Below the pieces are notes generated by a model that was not told the DNA's origin, searched no databases, and was given only the letters and a program-made list of their open reading frames with translations. A DNA stretch of 18,027 bases from Proteobacteria bacterium UBA3588 (GTDB lineage Bacteria > Pseudomonadota > Gammaproteobacteria > Thiohalomonadales > Thiohalomonadaceae), in NCBI GenBank assembly GCA_002376325.1, contig DFMR01000066.1, positions 1-18,027 of the forward strand. Direction: 5' to 3'. The number at the start of each line of letters is the position of its first letter. Positions within the stretch are counted from its first letter, which is position 1. The position numbers and the translations under genes were made by a program. Positions 5,354-14,022 of the stretch are shown here, in pieces.

Positions 5354-7630
5354 TCATCGCGCCGCACACCAATCGCGCCAGATCTTACGGTAGACCGCCT
5401 CCATCGCCGCGGCAAATTTCCGTCCGTCCATCAACGTGCTTTGTTGCAGGCGCTGCCGCAGTGTTTGGCGCAGCTGGCCCAGTGCCGCGGGATCGGAGGC
5501 GAGCGCAACGGCGGTGCGCACAAAGCCCGCGTCGTCGAAGGCCGCCAACTCGGCGAGACCCAAATTGTTCAGCTGGCTCCAGCCCGCCCGGCCGACCACC
5601 GTGCCGCCCACCCGGGTCACGACCGGCACGCCCATCCAATAGGCGTCGAGGCTGGTCGTGTGGCCGTTGTAAGGCAGCGTGTCGAGGCAGATATCGATGC
5701 GGTGATAGGTTTCCAGATACTGGCGGCGGGGTTGGAAAGAGACGAATTCCACCTGTTCCGCTGCCACGCCATGCCGACCGAGCGTGGTCAGCGCGCGCTC
5801 CCGGTGGCGGCCTCCCGGCGACATCAGCAGCAGCCGCGAACCGGGAACGGCGCACAGCACCTGCGCCCACAGTTCCAGACTTCGATCGGTGACCTTGCAG
5901 AAGTTGTTGAGGCAGCCGAATGTAACCTGTCCGCTGCTGGCGGCCGGCAACCGATTGACTGCCGGCTCGTCAGTCAACGGGTCATAGCACCAGAAGCTGT
6001 CGGGCAGGCGAATGGACTGCTCCGTGTAGCGGTCGTCGCCCAGCTCCGGCGGATCGAGCCAGGGATCGGTCAGACGGTAATCGATGGCCGGTTGTCCCGT
6101 GGTTCCGGGATATGCCAACCACGCCGCCTGCACCGGTGCCGGCTTGCGGGCAAACAGCAGCGGACGACTGCGCGCCATGTGCATGGTGAGATCGATCAGG
6201 ATATCGATGCCGTCGCTCCGTATCAGTGCCGCGGCCTCTGCATCGCTCAAGCCGTGGATCGGACGCCAGACGTCGGCAAAGGCCGCGATGCGATCGGTGA
6301 TCGCGTCCGGCGCAGCGACATCGGCGTAGCAGTGCACCTCCACCATCTCGTGGTTGTGATTGGCGAGCAGCGGCATCAGGAAGAACGCCTGGCAATGGTC
6401 GCGGAAGTCGGGCGACACATAACCGACGCGCAGCCGCCGCGCCGGATCGGCGTCATGGTTCGCGTGCCCTTCCAGCGGCACTGGCGCATGGCGCTGGGCC
6501 CAGCGCCGCGCCTCGTGCAGGATCGCCCGTTCGTCATAGCCGGGATGGAACGAGAGCAGATAGAGCAGATTGCTGTGCGGTTCCGGGTCATCGGGCGCCA
6601 GTTCCATTGCCCGCCGGTAGGCGACGATGGCGTCATCCAGTTGGCCGGTGTCCTTCAGCGCATTACCGAGATTGTTGTGGGCGGCAGAGGAATTGGGATT
6701 CAACGCGATGGCTTCGCGCAGGATGCGGGCAGCCTCATCGGCCTGTCCGCGCGCCTGCAACGCGACGGCCATGTTGTTGTAGGCGTCGGGGTTGTCGGGA
6801 ACGCAGGCAATCGCGCGCCGGTAATAGTCGATCGCGGTCGTCAAATCGCCCAGTGCGCGCAGGCTGTTGCCGAGATTCACCAGGGCGGGGTAATTGCCGG
6901 GTTCGATTTGCAGCGCACGGTTGTAAGCGGCGACGGCCTCCATGCCGGCGCCTTGCGCGGCCAGTGCATTGCCGTAGTTGAACCAGAGCGTGCCCGACGC
7001 AGGCGCCAGTTGCAAACCCTGGCGCAGGGTCGCGACGGCTTCGTCGAAGCGACGCAGCCGCGACAGCGCATGGCCCAGGTTGTTGTAAAAGGGTAGGTAA
7101 TCCGGTCGCTGCCGCAGGCCCTCGCGAAAGATGTCGGCGGCTTCGAGGCTGCGGCCGGCGGCATCCAACGCGACGCCGAGATTGTTGCCTATTTCGACAT
7201 CCTGCGGCGCCAGCGCATGCGCCTCGCGGTAGGCCGCCGCCGTTGCGGACAATTGGCCCTGCGCCTGAAGAGAGGCGGCCAGACCGGTCCATGCCTCGAC
7301 CGATTCCGGGCGCAGGTCACAGGCGGCCCGGAATGCGGCGACGGCCTCGGCGGGCACGGAGGCGGCGGATGCGAGCAGGCCGTGCGTCAGGTGATAGCGC
7401 CACACCTCCGGGGCGTTTGCCACGGCTTGCAGCACCAAGCGATGCGCTTCATCCAGCAGGCCGAGCTGCCAGCAAAGGATCGCGAGCCCGTGGAGCGCAT
7501 CGGCGCACGCGGGTTCCGCCGCCAGCACCTCACGATAGGCGGCTTCCGCTTCGCGCAGACGATTCGCCTGATGGTGCTGCACGGCCAGCTCCACCGCCGC
7601 CTCAAGATCAAATCCCGATACCTTTTTCAA
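5354..7630 (-). CDS. TPR-containing GT41 glycosyltransferase (SPINDLY / O-GlcNAc transferase type)
   Basis: The 758-residue protein has about ten tetratricopeptide repeats (residues ~10-350, e.g. YNNLGHALSRL, HNNLGNALKDTGQ) and a C-terminal GT41 catalytic region (~395-750). GT41 landmarks are visible: RVGYVSPDFRDH with the conserved His near 412; AYPGTTGQPAIDYRLTD; FGCLNNFCKV with the lysine near 579 equivalent to the nucleotide-phosphate contact of human OGT; and DTLPYNGHTTSLDAYWMG, the UDP-sugar HTT motif at 657-659. It is predicted to be cytosolic, transferring a sugar (GlcNAc or another) from a nucleotide donor to protein Ser/Thr, with TPRs choosing the substrate. The start is a TTG at 7630 with AGGA four bases upstream. 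Donor and targets are unknown; no glycoprotein candidate lies adjacent. Confidence 0.9.
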   Translation of the reverse strand: MKKVSGFDLEAAVELAVQHHQANRLREAEAAYREVLAAEPACADALHGLAILCWQLGLLDEAHRLVLQAVANAPEVWRYHLTHGLLASAASVPAEAVAAFRAACDLRPESVEAWTGLAASLQAQGQLSATAAAYREAHALAPQDVEIGNNLGVALDAAGRSLEAADIFREGLRQRPDYLPFYNNLGHALSRLRRFDEAVATLRQGLQLAPASGTLWFNYGNALAAQGAGMEAVAAYNRALQIEPGNYPALVNLGNSLRALGDLTTAIDYYRRAIACVPDNPDAYNNMAVALQARGQADEAARILREAIALNPNSSAAHNNLGNALKDTGQLDDAIVAYRRAMELAPDDPEPHSNLLYLLSFHPGYDERAILHEARRWAQRHAPVPLEGHANHDADPARRLRVGYVSPDFRDHCQAFFLMPLLANHNHEMVEVHCYADVAAPDAITDRIAAFADVWRPIHGLSDAEAAALIRSDGIDILIDLTMHMARSRPLLFARKPAPVQAAWLAYPGTTGQPAIDYRLTDPWLDPPELGDDRYTEQSIRLPDSFWCYDPLTDEPAVNRLPAASSGQVTFGCLNNFCKVTDRSLELWAQVLCAVPGSRLLLMSPGGRHRERALTTLGRHGVAAEQVEFVSFQPRRQYLETYHRIDICLDTLPYNGHTTSLDAYWMGVPVVTRVGGTVVGRAGWSQLNNLGLAELAAFDDAGFVRTAVALASDPAALGQLRQTLRQRLQQSTLMDGRKFAAAMEAVYRKIWRDWCAAR

Positions 7631-7661
7631 CGCATCCTGCTCTCCTGCCGACTGACCAACA

Positions 7662-7688
7662 AATATAGGAAGGCCAGGGCCGCGTCAA
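7662..7688 (-). promoter_or_regulatory. candidate sigma-70 promoter for the GT41 gene
   Basis: On the minus strand TTGACG (7688-7683) and TATATT (7667-7662) each match five of six consensus bases, separated by 15 bp. Transcription from about 7655 would give a short leader containing the AGGA before the TTG start at 7630. The spacer is shorter than the 17-bp optimum. The rest of the 7631-7886 gap shows no ORF of note. Confidence 0.45.
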
Positions 7689-7886
7689 GCGGGCGTGCGA
7701 ACGGTTGCGGAACCTGGCGCAAACAGGCGAGGAACCGGATTAACCACGGCGGGCATCGAGGTGTGTCGTGACGGCGGGGCACGATTTTGCCGACAAACTC
7801 GCCATGTCCTCCACGCTCATGTCCCCAGCGGCGATATCGTTTGGTTTTGGATCTTGGTATGGCCTGTCGCCGGTTGGCCGCAACCG

Positions 7887-8528
7887 TCAGGCGTGAAACT
7901 GCCGCACCGCACCGGCGACGCCCTCGATCACCATCTGGGCGGCGATGACGGTGATGATCACGCCCATCAGCCGGGTGACCACGGCGATGATCGACGGCCG
8001 CACCACGGCGGTCAGCTGCTCGCTGAAACGGAAGGCGAGGTAGGTAAGGAGGCAGATCACGGCGAACACCAGCAATACGATGATCACGTGGATGCGATCG
8101 GTGTGGCTGCCGGCAAAGTTCAGCGCCGTGGAGATGGTGCCGGGGCCGGCCAGGATCGGGATGGCCAGCGGCGTGGTGGCGATGGAAGTGGCGGCGCCGT
8201 CGTCGTCGGCCTCGTCGGGGCCCAAATGGTGGATGGCCGAGGTGCGGCCGTGCAACAGTTGATAGCCGACCATGAACACCAGCAGTCCGCCGGCGATGCG
8301 GAATGCGGGGAGCGAAATGCCGAACAGGCGGAAGATCAGGTTTCCGCCGACGGTGAACAGCGCCACCACCACGAAGGCGATCAGCACGCCGCGCCAGGCG
8401 ACCTTGCGGCGGGTCGGCTCGTCGAGACCGTCGACCAGGCCGAGAAAGATCGGGGTGTTGTCGACCGGGTTCATGATGGCGAAGAAACCGGTGACCACAG
8501 TAAGGGCGAAGACAAGATACTGGTGCAT
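7887..8528 (-). CDS. MarC family integral membrane protein
   Basis: The 213-residue protein has six predicted transmembrane helices arranged in two similar halves. MarC-family landmarks are FFAIMNPVDNTPIFLGL in TM1, AFRIAGGLLVFMVGYQLL, and the second-half counterpart ATTPLAIPILAGPGTIS. The family is widespread in inner membranes; its former link to multiple antibiotic resistance was not upheld, and its substrate is unknown. The ATG at 8528 was preferred over the one at 8537 because AGAGGA lies eight bases before it. A short hairpin (CGGTTG/CAACCG, 7871-7886) directly follows the stop but has no T-tract. It shares strand with the flanking genes, but gaps of 180 and 256 bp suggest separate transcription. 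Confidence 0.9.
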   Translation of the reverse strand: MHQYLVFALTVVTGFFAIMNPVDNTPIFLGLVDGLDEPTRRKVAWRGVLIAFVVVALFTVGGNLIFRLFGISLPAFRIAGGLLVFMVGYQLLHGRTSAIHHLGPDEADDDGAATSIATTPLAIPILAGPGTISTALNFAGSHTDRIHVIIVLLVFAVICLLTYLAFRFSEQLTAVVRPSIIAVVTRLMGVIITVIAAQMVIEGVAGAVRQFHA

Positions 8529-8708
8529 GGCGGACATCCTCTGTGCCGTTGACGATGCCCCTACGTTAACTGCAACCGCGTCATGTCCCCGTCAACAGCT
8601 GTCCGTCTCGTCCGGAATATGAGCCGTGGAGAACGCGGCATACGCTGCATATACCGGATGGCCGGACAGCAGGCATTTATGGACTCCGTGTTCTGCGTGG
8701 TTATCGCT

Positions 8709-9524
8709 TCAACCGCCGGCCTGCTTGGCGAACGCGGGTTCGGTCGTCGCAGCGGGAGCGGTGCTGCGATCGAGCCAGTGGAGACTGTCTTCTGTCCAGT
8801 TCAGCAGATGCAGTTCGCCCTGCTGCGTCTCCACCACGGCGCTGCAATGCTCCACCCAGTCGCCGGTATTGACGTAGTGCACGCCGTCCACCTCGGCCAG
8901 GGCAGGGTGGTGGATGTGGCCGCATACCAGACCGTCCACCTTGTGGCGCGCCGCCTCGTGGCGGGCGGCGGCGGCGAATTGATCGATATAGGCCATGGCG
9001 TTCTTCACCCGCCGCTTGATGTAGGACGACAGTGACCAGTAGGGGAAGCCGAGCCGACGGCGGACGCCGTTGTAAATGCGGTTGAGATAGAGCAGCACGT
9101 CGTAGAAGCCGCTGCCGACGTGGCTCAACAGACGGTTGCAACGCACGGCGCTGTCGAACTCATCGCCGTGCAGCAGCAGCAACCTTTTTCCTTGCAGCGT
9201 TTCATGCACCATGCCAAGCCGGATCTCGACGCCGTTGAATTCGGCGCCGGCATGGTCGCGCAGCCATTCGTCATGATTTCCGGGTATATAGATCACGCGC
9301 GTTCCGCGCCGCGCCTTCTCCAGTATCGCCTGCACGACCTCGGTGTGCAGGCGCGGCCAGTACCAGCCGTTACGTGCTTTCCAGAAATCGACGATATCAC
9401 CCACCAGATAGAGGAATTCACTTTCGCTGTGACGCAGAAAGTCGAGCAGTTGCTCAGCCTGTGCATCGCGTGTTCCCAGATGAACGTCAGAGATGAATAT
9501 CGTGCGCAGTTTCAGCGTACTCAT
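8709..9524 (-). CDS. calcineurin-like metallophosphoesterase, LpxH-like (UDP-2,3-diacylglucosamine diphosphatase family)
   Basis: The 271-residue protein carries all metallophosphoesterase motifs in order: DVHLG (13-17), GDIVDFW (42-48), GNHDE (82-86), HGDEFD (119-124) and GHIHHP (202-207), which bind two metal ions. Spacing and DFW/EFD details match the COG2908 group containing LpxH, which cleaves UDP-diacylglucosamine to lipid X in lipid A synthesis. It has an internal extension (YLNRIYNGVRRRLGF) and is longer than classical LpxH (about 240 residues), so it may be a paralogue with another phospho-substrate. The ATG at 9524 has GGGGG six to seven bases upstream; the frame extends further up without a site. 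It diverges from the lipid acyltransferase gene at 9716. Confidence 0.88.
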   Translation of the reverse strand: MSTLKLRTIFISDVHLGTRDAQAEQLLDFLRHSESEFLYLVGDIVDFWKARNGWYWPRLHTEVVQAILEKARRGTRVIYIPGNHDEWLRDHAGAEFNGVEIRLGMVHETLQGKRLLLLHGDEFDSAVRCNRLLSHVGSGFYDVLLYLNRIYNGVRRRLGFPYWSLSSYIKRRVKNAMAYIDQFAAAARHEAARHKVDGLVCGHIHHPALAEVDGVHYVNTGDWVEHCSAVVETQQGELHLLNWTEDSLHWLDRSTAPAATTEPAFAKQAGG

Positions 9525-9715
9525 TGGATCCCCCTTGGCCTTCAGTAGGATGCGCGCAGTATCGACGCTGTTTATTGCGCTCCGACTACACTTCAATGAC
9601 AGTTGTCCGCCGCGTCGTTGCGATTCGGCAACCCGCCGGTCATCGTCCCGTCACACCCGCACGCTACCGTTGCCGTCGCAGATTTCAAGCCCTTGTCCCT
9701 TTGCGGAGGTATTCA
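9525..9715. other. divergent intergenic region between two lipid-related genes
   Basis: This 191-bp region must hold the promoters of both the LpxH-like gene (minus) and the OlsF-like gene (plus). Only weak matches were seen (for example TACACT on the plus strand without a good -35), so no promoter is called. The GGAGGT ribosome-binding site of the plus gene lies at its right end. Confidence 0.5.
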
Positions 9716-11524
9716 ATGGATCGGCGCGATCGAGCTCATCCCTTTCGCCTGAACGGTGCTCTCAACTTTACCCGCCGCCGCGCCGTCGACCGGTTGCTGG
9801 AGGGCGTGGTGGAAAAGGCCAGCGCTCTACGTGTGCTGGACGACATGTATCAGGACGCTCCCTCCGTTGAAAGTCCCGACGAATTTCTGGAACACGTATT
9901 CCAGGTCTTCAACGTCCAGCCGCAATGGTCGGAGGACGAGTTGCGTCACATTCCGGCAACAGGCGGCGCCGTCGTGGTGGCGAACCACCCGTTCGGCGCG
10001 CTGGAAGGGCTGATGATGGCGGCCATGCTGCTTCGCGTGCGCAGCGATGTGAAGATCATGGCCAACTATTTCCTGCAACGGGTCCCGGAACTGAAGGAAT
10101 TATTCATCGCTGTCGATCCGTTCGGCGGCAACACCGCCACGCGACGCAACATTGCGCCGCTGAAGGAGGCGATGCAGTGGGTGCAGCAGGGCGGCCTGCT
10201 GGTCATCTTTCCGGCCGGCGAGGTGTCGCATCTGAAACTTGCCGCCGGTGCGATCACCGACCCTACCTGGCATCCCACCGTCGCACGCATCGCCCGCCGC
10301 GCCGAAGTGCCGGTAATCCCCGTTTATTTCCACGGCAGCAACAGCCTGCTGTTCCAACTGGCCGGCCTGTTCCATCCGCGCCTGCGCACGGCGTTGTTGC
10401 CGCGCGAACTGCTCAACAAACGCAACCGCGCGATCCCGATTCGCATCGGCGCCGCCGTTCCCGTCACGCGCATCAAATCGTTCAGCGACCAGGAAGCGAC
10501 CGCCCATCTGCGCATGCGCTGCTACTCGCTCGGTGCGCGCAACGAGGCCGCCGGCGCGGCCGTAATGACATTGTCCGCCGCCGGCGAGCCGATCGCCGCG
10601 CCGGTTCCGCCGACGCTGTTGCAGGCCGAGGTGGCCGCCCTGCCGTCCGAGCAACGGCTCGACAGCAGCGGCGCGATGCAGGTGTACTATGCGCGCGCCG
10701 GACAGATCCCCTGGCTGTTGCAGGAGATCGGCCGCCTGCGCGAAGAGACCTTCCGCGCCGTCGGCGAAGGCACCGGCCACGCGCGCGACATCGATCTGTA
10801 CGACGCCTACTATCTGCATCTGTTCATCTGGGACAGCGAAAACAACGGCGTGGTGGGCGCCTACCGGCTCGGCCTCGCCGACGAAATCGTGCGCCGTTTC
10901 GGCCGCAAGGGCCTCTACACCCACTCCCTGTTCCACTACGGCCGGCGCCTGATGGACGAACTCAATCCGGCCATCGAACTGGGGCGCTCCTTCGTCCGCC
11001 CGGAATATCAGCGCAGCTATACGCCGCTGCTGCTGCTGTGGAAGGGCATCGGTCAGTTCGTCGCACAGCATCCGCAGTATCGCGTCCTGTTTGGACCGGT
11101 GAGCATCAGCAGCGACTACCAGTCCAGCTCACAACAGCTGCTGGTGGAATTCCTGCGCGCCAACAACTTCCTGCCGCATCTGGCGCGTCATGTGCGCCCG
11201 CGCCGTCCGTTCCGCGGTTCGCGGCGCCGCACGGTGTTGCTGAACGACAATGCGGCTCGCAACCTGGAAGGGCTGTCGGAACTGGTCTCCGCCATCGAAC
11301 ACGATCAAAAGGGCGTGCCGGTATTGTTGCGCCAATACCTGAAGCTGGGCGGCAACATCCTCGGTTTCAATGTCGACGATCGGTTCAACAACGCATTGGA
11401 CGGGCTGATCATGGTCGACCTGCGCCAGACCGATGCGAAGGTACTGGCCAAGTATATGGGGCGTGATCAGGCCGAGCAGTTCCGTGCTCTGCACAACGAT
11501 TCTCCGGTTCAAGTGAGCGCGTAG
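9716..11524 (+). CDS. OlsF-like bifunctional acyltransferase (PlsC-type domain plus OlsB-like GNAT domain)
   Basis: The 602-residue fusion has two acyltransferase parts. Residues ~80-260 form a lysophospholipid-acyltransferase (PlsC/OlsA-like) domain with VVVANHPFGALEG (H91, E97) and IFPAGEVS (164-171). Residues ~330-540 form an OlsB/hemolysin-like N-acyltransferase domain (EETFRAVGEGTG, DIDLYDAYYLHLFIWD, ELGRSFVRPEYQ, LFGPVSISSDYQ). This architecture matches OlsF, which makes ornithine lipids by acylating the amino acid and then the resulting lyso-lipid. Amino-acid specificity (ornithine, glycine or other) cannot be read off. The ATG at 9716 follows GGAGGT with five-base spacing; the frame opens further upstream without a comparable site. 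Phosphate-free lipids made this way often replace phospholipids under phosphate stress, but no Pho box was recognised. Confidence 0.87.
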   Translation: MDRRDRAHPFRLNGALNFTRRRAVDRLLEGVVEKASALRVLDDMYQDAPSVESPDEFLEHVFQVFNVQPQWSEDELRHIPATGGAVVVANHPFGALEGLMMAAMLLRVRSDVKIMANYFLQRVPELKELFIAVDPFGGNTATRRNIAPLKEAMQWVQQGGLLVIFPAGEVSHLKLAAGAITDPTWHPTVARIARRAEVPVIPVYFHGSNSLLFQLAGLFHPRLRTALLPRELLNKRNRAIPIRIGAAVPVTRIKSFSDQEATAHLRMRCYSLGARNEAAGAAVMTLSAAGEPIAAPVPPTLLQAEVAALPSEQRLDSSGAMQVYYARAGQIPWLLQEIGRLREETFRAVGEGTGHARDIDLYDAYYLHLFIWDSENNGVVGAYRLGLADEIVRRFGRKGLYTHSLFHYGRRLMDELNPAIELGRSFVRPEYQRSYTPLLLLWKGIGQFVAQHPQYRVLFGPVSISSDYQSSSQQLLVEFLRANNFLPHLARHVRPRRPFRGSRRRTVLLNDNAARNLEGLSELVSAIEHDQKGVPVLLRQYLKLGGNILGFNVDDRFNNALDGLIMVDLRQTDAKVLAKYMGRDQAEQFRALHNDSPVQVSA

Positions 11525-11623
11525 GCAGCCGGAAGATATGTTACGCTTGGATTATTACTGTCGATCGGACGCTAATGTGCTTTGGGTATTGGTCCGACTG
11601 CTTTGTGCGTATTCGGCAGCGTT

Positions 11624-11642
11624 GTCGGACTGAAAGTCCGAC
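11624..11642. repeat. REP-like hairpin between convergent genes
   Basis: GTCGGACT (11624-11631) and AGTCCGAC (11635-11642) form a perfect 8-bp stem with a three-base loop, followed by CCACA. It sits 100 bases after the OlsF-like stop and 48 bases from the MCP stop. No T-tract follows on either strand, so it resembles an interspersed palindrome rather than a classical terminator, although it may protect or end both converging transcripts. The remaining 11525-11689 sequence holds nothing recognised. Confidence 0.6.
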
Positions 11643-11689
11643 CCACAGTGGAATCACATCGTTCCGACCATTTCGTTCGCTTGCGCTAA

Positions 11690-13264
11690 TCAGGCCGCCG
11701 CCAGCGTAAACCGCGCCAACGCCGAGTGCAGCGTCTGGGAGATGGCCACCAGATCGTTCATGGCGATCCGCGTCGCCTCGAAATCGTCCACTGTCGATGC
11801 CGCGATGTTGGCGACGCTATCGACGTTTTGCCCGATACCTTCGCCAACTGTCGATTGTTGCTCGGTGGCGACGGCGATCTGCGACATCAGTTCGGTCACG
11901 GCGCGCACGGCGCGATCGATGTCGGTCAACACCGCGCCCATTGCCTCACCGTAACGCACACCCTGGCTCACCTCCTCCTTGGCGTGGCCCATGGCCCGTG
12001 TCACCTGTGCGGTGCGCTCCTGGATGGCGCGCACGATGGTCAGGATATCGGCCGTTGATGTGGCGGTGCGCACCGACAACTGGCGCACTTCATCGGCGAC
12101 CACGGCGAAGCCGCGCCCCTGTTCACCGGCGCGCGCCGCCTCGATGGCCGCGTTGAGCGCCAGCAGGTTGGTCTGTTCGGCGACGCCTTCGATGGCCTTG
12201 CTCACCTCGCCGATACGCTGGATGGCGCCGTCCAGTTCGCCGATGGTCTGCGCCGATGCGCTCACCGCCTGGTCGATACGTCCCAGCGCGCCGATGGTCA
12301 GCTGTCCGGCATCGTTGCCGCGGGTGACCATGTCGAGTGCGCCGTCGGCGCGCTGCGCCGCACTGCCTGCGTTGGCCGCGGTATCGTGGATACTGGCGCC
12401 CATCTGCTCCACAGCGGAGCTTACCTGGAAAAATTTTTCCGATTGCCGCTTCGCGCTTTCGGTGACACTGCCGACGCTGCGACTGATCCCCTCGGCGGCG
12501 CCACGGGTCTTTTCGGCGGCAGCGTGCACCTCGCGGAATACCGACTCCAGGCGCGCAATGAAATGGTTGATCAAACGTGCCATGTGGCCCACCTCGTCGC
12601 GATAATGCTCCGGCAGGCGGCCGCTGAGATCGCCGCCGTTGAGCAGGTCGATCGCCTCGGTGATCGCCTGCACGCGAGTTCGCAGGCGATGGCCGAACCA
12701 AAGCTGGAACAGCGTCACCATCAATCCCGCCGCCAGCAGCGGCGGCAACACGATCCATATCAGCCGACTCACGTCGCCGTCGATGCGCTTGGTGGAGAGG
12801 CGTTCGCGGTCCGCTTCTTTGGCCGTCATCCGGTCGAGGATGTCGACCATCGGCTGCATGTGCGTCTTGTAGTCCGCGTCGGGAATGCCGAGCGCATCGG
12901 CCGGACTGTCGGCAGCGATCTTGATCGCACCTTTGAATTCGTGAACATAGGCGTTCCATTGACTGGCGACCTGTTTGAGATCGGTGCCCGGCGATGTCTT
13001 GCCTGCCTGTTGCAACAACTGTTGGATACTGTCGTCGGCCGCTTGCAGCTTCTGCGCCGTCTCGGCCATTATCGGATCGCCACGTGCCACCGACAGCGCC
13101 GTCGCCTTGATGCCGATCAGCGCCTTATCGCCGGCCTCGATGGACTGGTAGGTGGCGAATTGCTGTTGCAAGCGCGACAGGTTGATCGAGACCAGCACGA
13201 TCACGGCGATCAGGCCGGCGACGGTGGCGGCGTTGATCAGGCGAAGTTGCGTAGTGAACGTCAT
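11690..13264 (-). CDS. methyl-accepting chemotaxis protein
   Basis: From the ATG at 13264 the receptor has 524 residues: TM1 (~10-30), a periplasmic sensor region of about 135 residues with a helical-bundle pattern, TM2 (~168-190), a HAMP segment (~191-243), and a cytoplasmic signalling domain. The hairpin tip is canonical (EQTNLLALNAAIEAARAGEQ, then GRGFAVVADEVRQLS), which contacts CheA/CheW. No C-terminal CheR/CheB-binding pentapeptide is present. The frame is open for 54 more codons upstream to 13426, but that extension is not hydrophobic in the right place and has no homologous look; no ribosome-binding site is clear at either start. No chemotaxis or flagellar genes lie nearby, so it is an orphan receptor with unknown ligand. 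Confidence 0.92.
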   Translation of the reverse strand: MTFTTQLRLINAATVAGLIAVIVLVSINLSRLQQQFATYQSIEAGDKALIGIKATALSVARGDPIMAETAQKLQAADDSIQQLLQQAGKTSPGTDLKQVASQWNAYVHEFKGAIKIAADSPADALGIPDADYKTHMQPMVDILDRMTAKEADRERLSTKRIDGDVSRLIWIVLPPLLAAGLMVTLFQLWFGHRLRTRVQAITEAIDLLNGGDLSGRLPEHYRDEVGHMARLINHFIARLESVFREVHAAAEKTRGAAEGISRSVGSVTESAKRQSEKFFQVSSAVEQMGASIHDTAANAGSAAQRADGALDMVTRGNDAGQLTIGALGRIDQAVSASAQTIGELDGAIQRIGEVSKAIEGVAEQTNLLALNAAIEAARAGEQGRGFAVVADEVRQLSVRTATSTADILTIVRAIQERTAQVTRAMGHAKEEVSQGVRYGEAMGAVLTDIDRAVRAVTELMSQIAVATEQQSTVGEGIGQNVDSVANIAASTVDDFEATRIAMNDLVAISQTLHSALARFTLAAA

Positions 13265-13384
13265 GGCGTTGGAGAGACTTTGAGGGGAGGGAAAGAGTGT
13301 GGCGCTGGCCTGTTGCAGAATTATGACGACGGCGGCACTGCGCCGTTCGTTTCGCCCGCTGCTGTCACCATGACGTAACAACGG

Positions 13385-13411
13385 ACTATACACGCATCGT
13401 TTGTATGGCAA
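13385..13411 (-). promoter_or_regulatory. candidate sigma-70 promoter upstream of the MCP gene
   Basis: On the minus strand TTGCCA (13411-13406) and TATAGT (13390-13385) each match five of six consensus bases with a 15-bp spacer. Transcription would begin near 13378, leaving a leader of about 110 nt. No sigma-28 (flagellar) promoter consensus was found in the 13265-13493 gap. Confidence 0.35.
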
Positions 13412-13493
13412 CGGCATGACAGCCAATCCGAATGTAAGCGCTGCTGTTCAGCGGTTGGGCTAAACTTGTTCTGCAAATAACAAGGATAAGAAA

Positions 13494-13922
13494 GTGAGCG
13501 ACCACCAAGACGATGACAGCGGCGTGAAGCGGCCGCAGAACTATTCCGAAGAGTCCGCCTGCGCCATGGTCTACTATGCCGCCGAACGAACGCTGATGGC
13601 CTGGGTACGGGTGGCGCTGGGAATGATGGCGCTCGGTTTCGTCATCGACCGGTTCGGTCTGGTGCTGCGCATGATGCCCACCCAGCCCGGCATCCCGACC
13701 CATCCGACCATCTATTCGTTTTGGTCGGGAACCGGGCTGGTACTGTGCGGAGCGGTGATGGCGGTGGTGGCGGCGGTGCGCTATATCGGTCTGGAGCTGC
13801 GGTTTCGCCGCGAGGGCTGCGGCGCACCCGGCCACGGCCTGCCGCTCGGAGTGCTGTTCACGCTGTTGGTCGCCCTCATCGGATTCGCCATCGCGCTGTT
13901 CCTGGCGACGGTGCGCTATTGA
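13494..13922 (+). CDS. DUF202 / YidH-family inner membrane protein
   Basis: The 142-residue protein shows the DUF202 signature AAERTLMAWVRVALGMMALGFVIDRFG, then two further predicted helices (WSGTGLVLCGAVMAVVAAVRYI and LGVLFTLLVALIGFAIALFLA), giving three membrane spans and a hydrophilic acidic N-terminus. Function is unknown for the family. The start is GTG at 13494, supported by AAGGA seven bases upstream. It is a single-gene unit diverging from the MCP gene; the SdpI gene converges on it 100 bases downstream. Confidence 0.87.
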   Translation: MSDHQDDDSGVKRPQNYSEESACAMVYYAAERTLMAWVRVALGMMALGFVIDRFGLVLRMMPTQPGIPTHPTIYSFWSGTGLVLCGAVMAVVAAVRYIGLELRFRREGCGAPGHGLPLGVLFTLLVALIGFAIALFLATVRY

Positions 13923-14022
13923 GAACGATGCCGGGAAAAGGCGCAAGGTCCGCGAGGGAAGCCGGCGTACTGCGGGCGCAGTCAATTACGCATGAAGACA
14001 CTTGCCGCTACGGATCAATCGA

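Noticed and set aside
5291..7096. Long plus-strand open frame of about 600 codons opposite the GT41 gene
   Set aside because: It mirrors the codon periodicity of the TPR/GT41 gene on the other strand, is rich in Arg, Gln and His, and has no recognisable domain or ribosome-binding site.
9925..11466. Second plus-strand frame of about 510 codons inside the OlsF-like gene
   Set aside because: It is extremely Arg-rich and is the +2-type shadow of the acyltransferase frame.
13265..13426. Longer MCP start at 13426
   Set aside because: It would place about 54 non-hydrophobic residues before TM1 and would overlap the candidate promoter.
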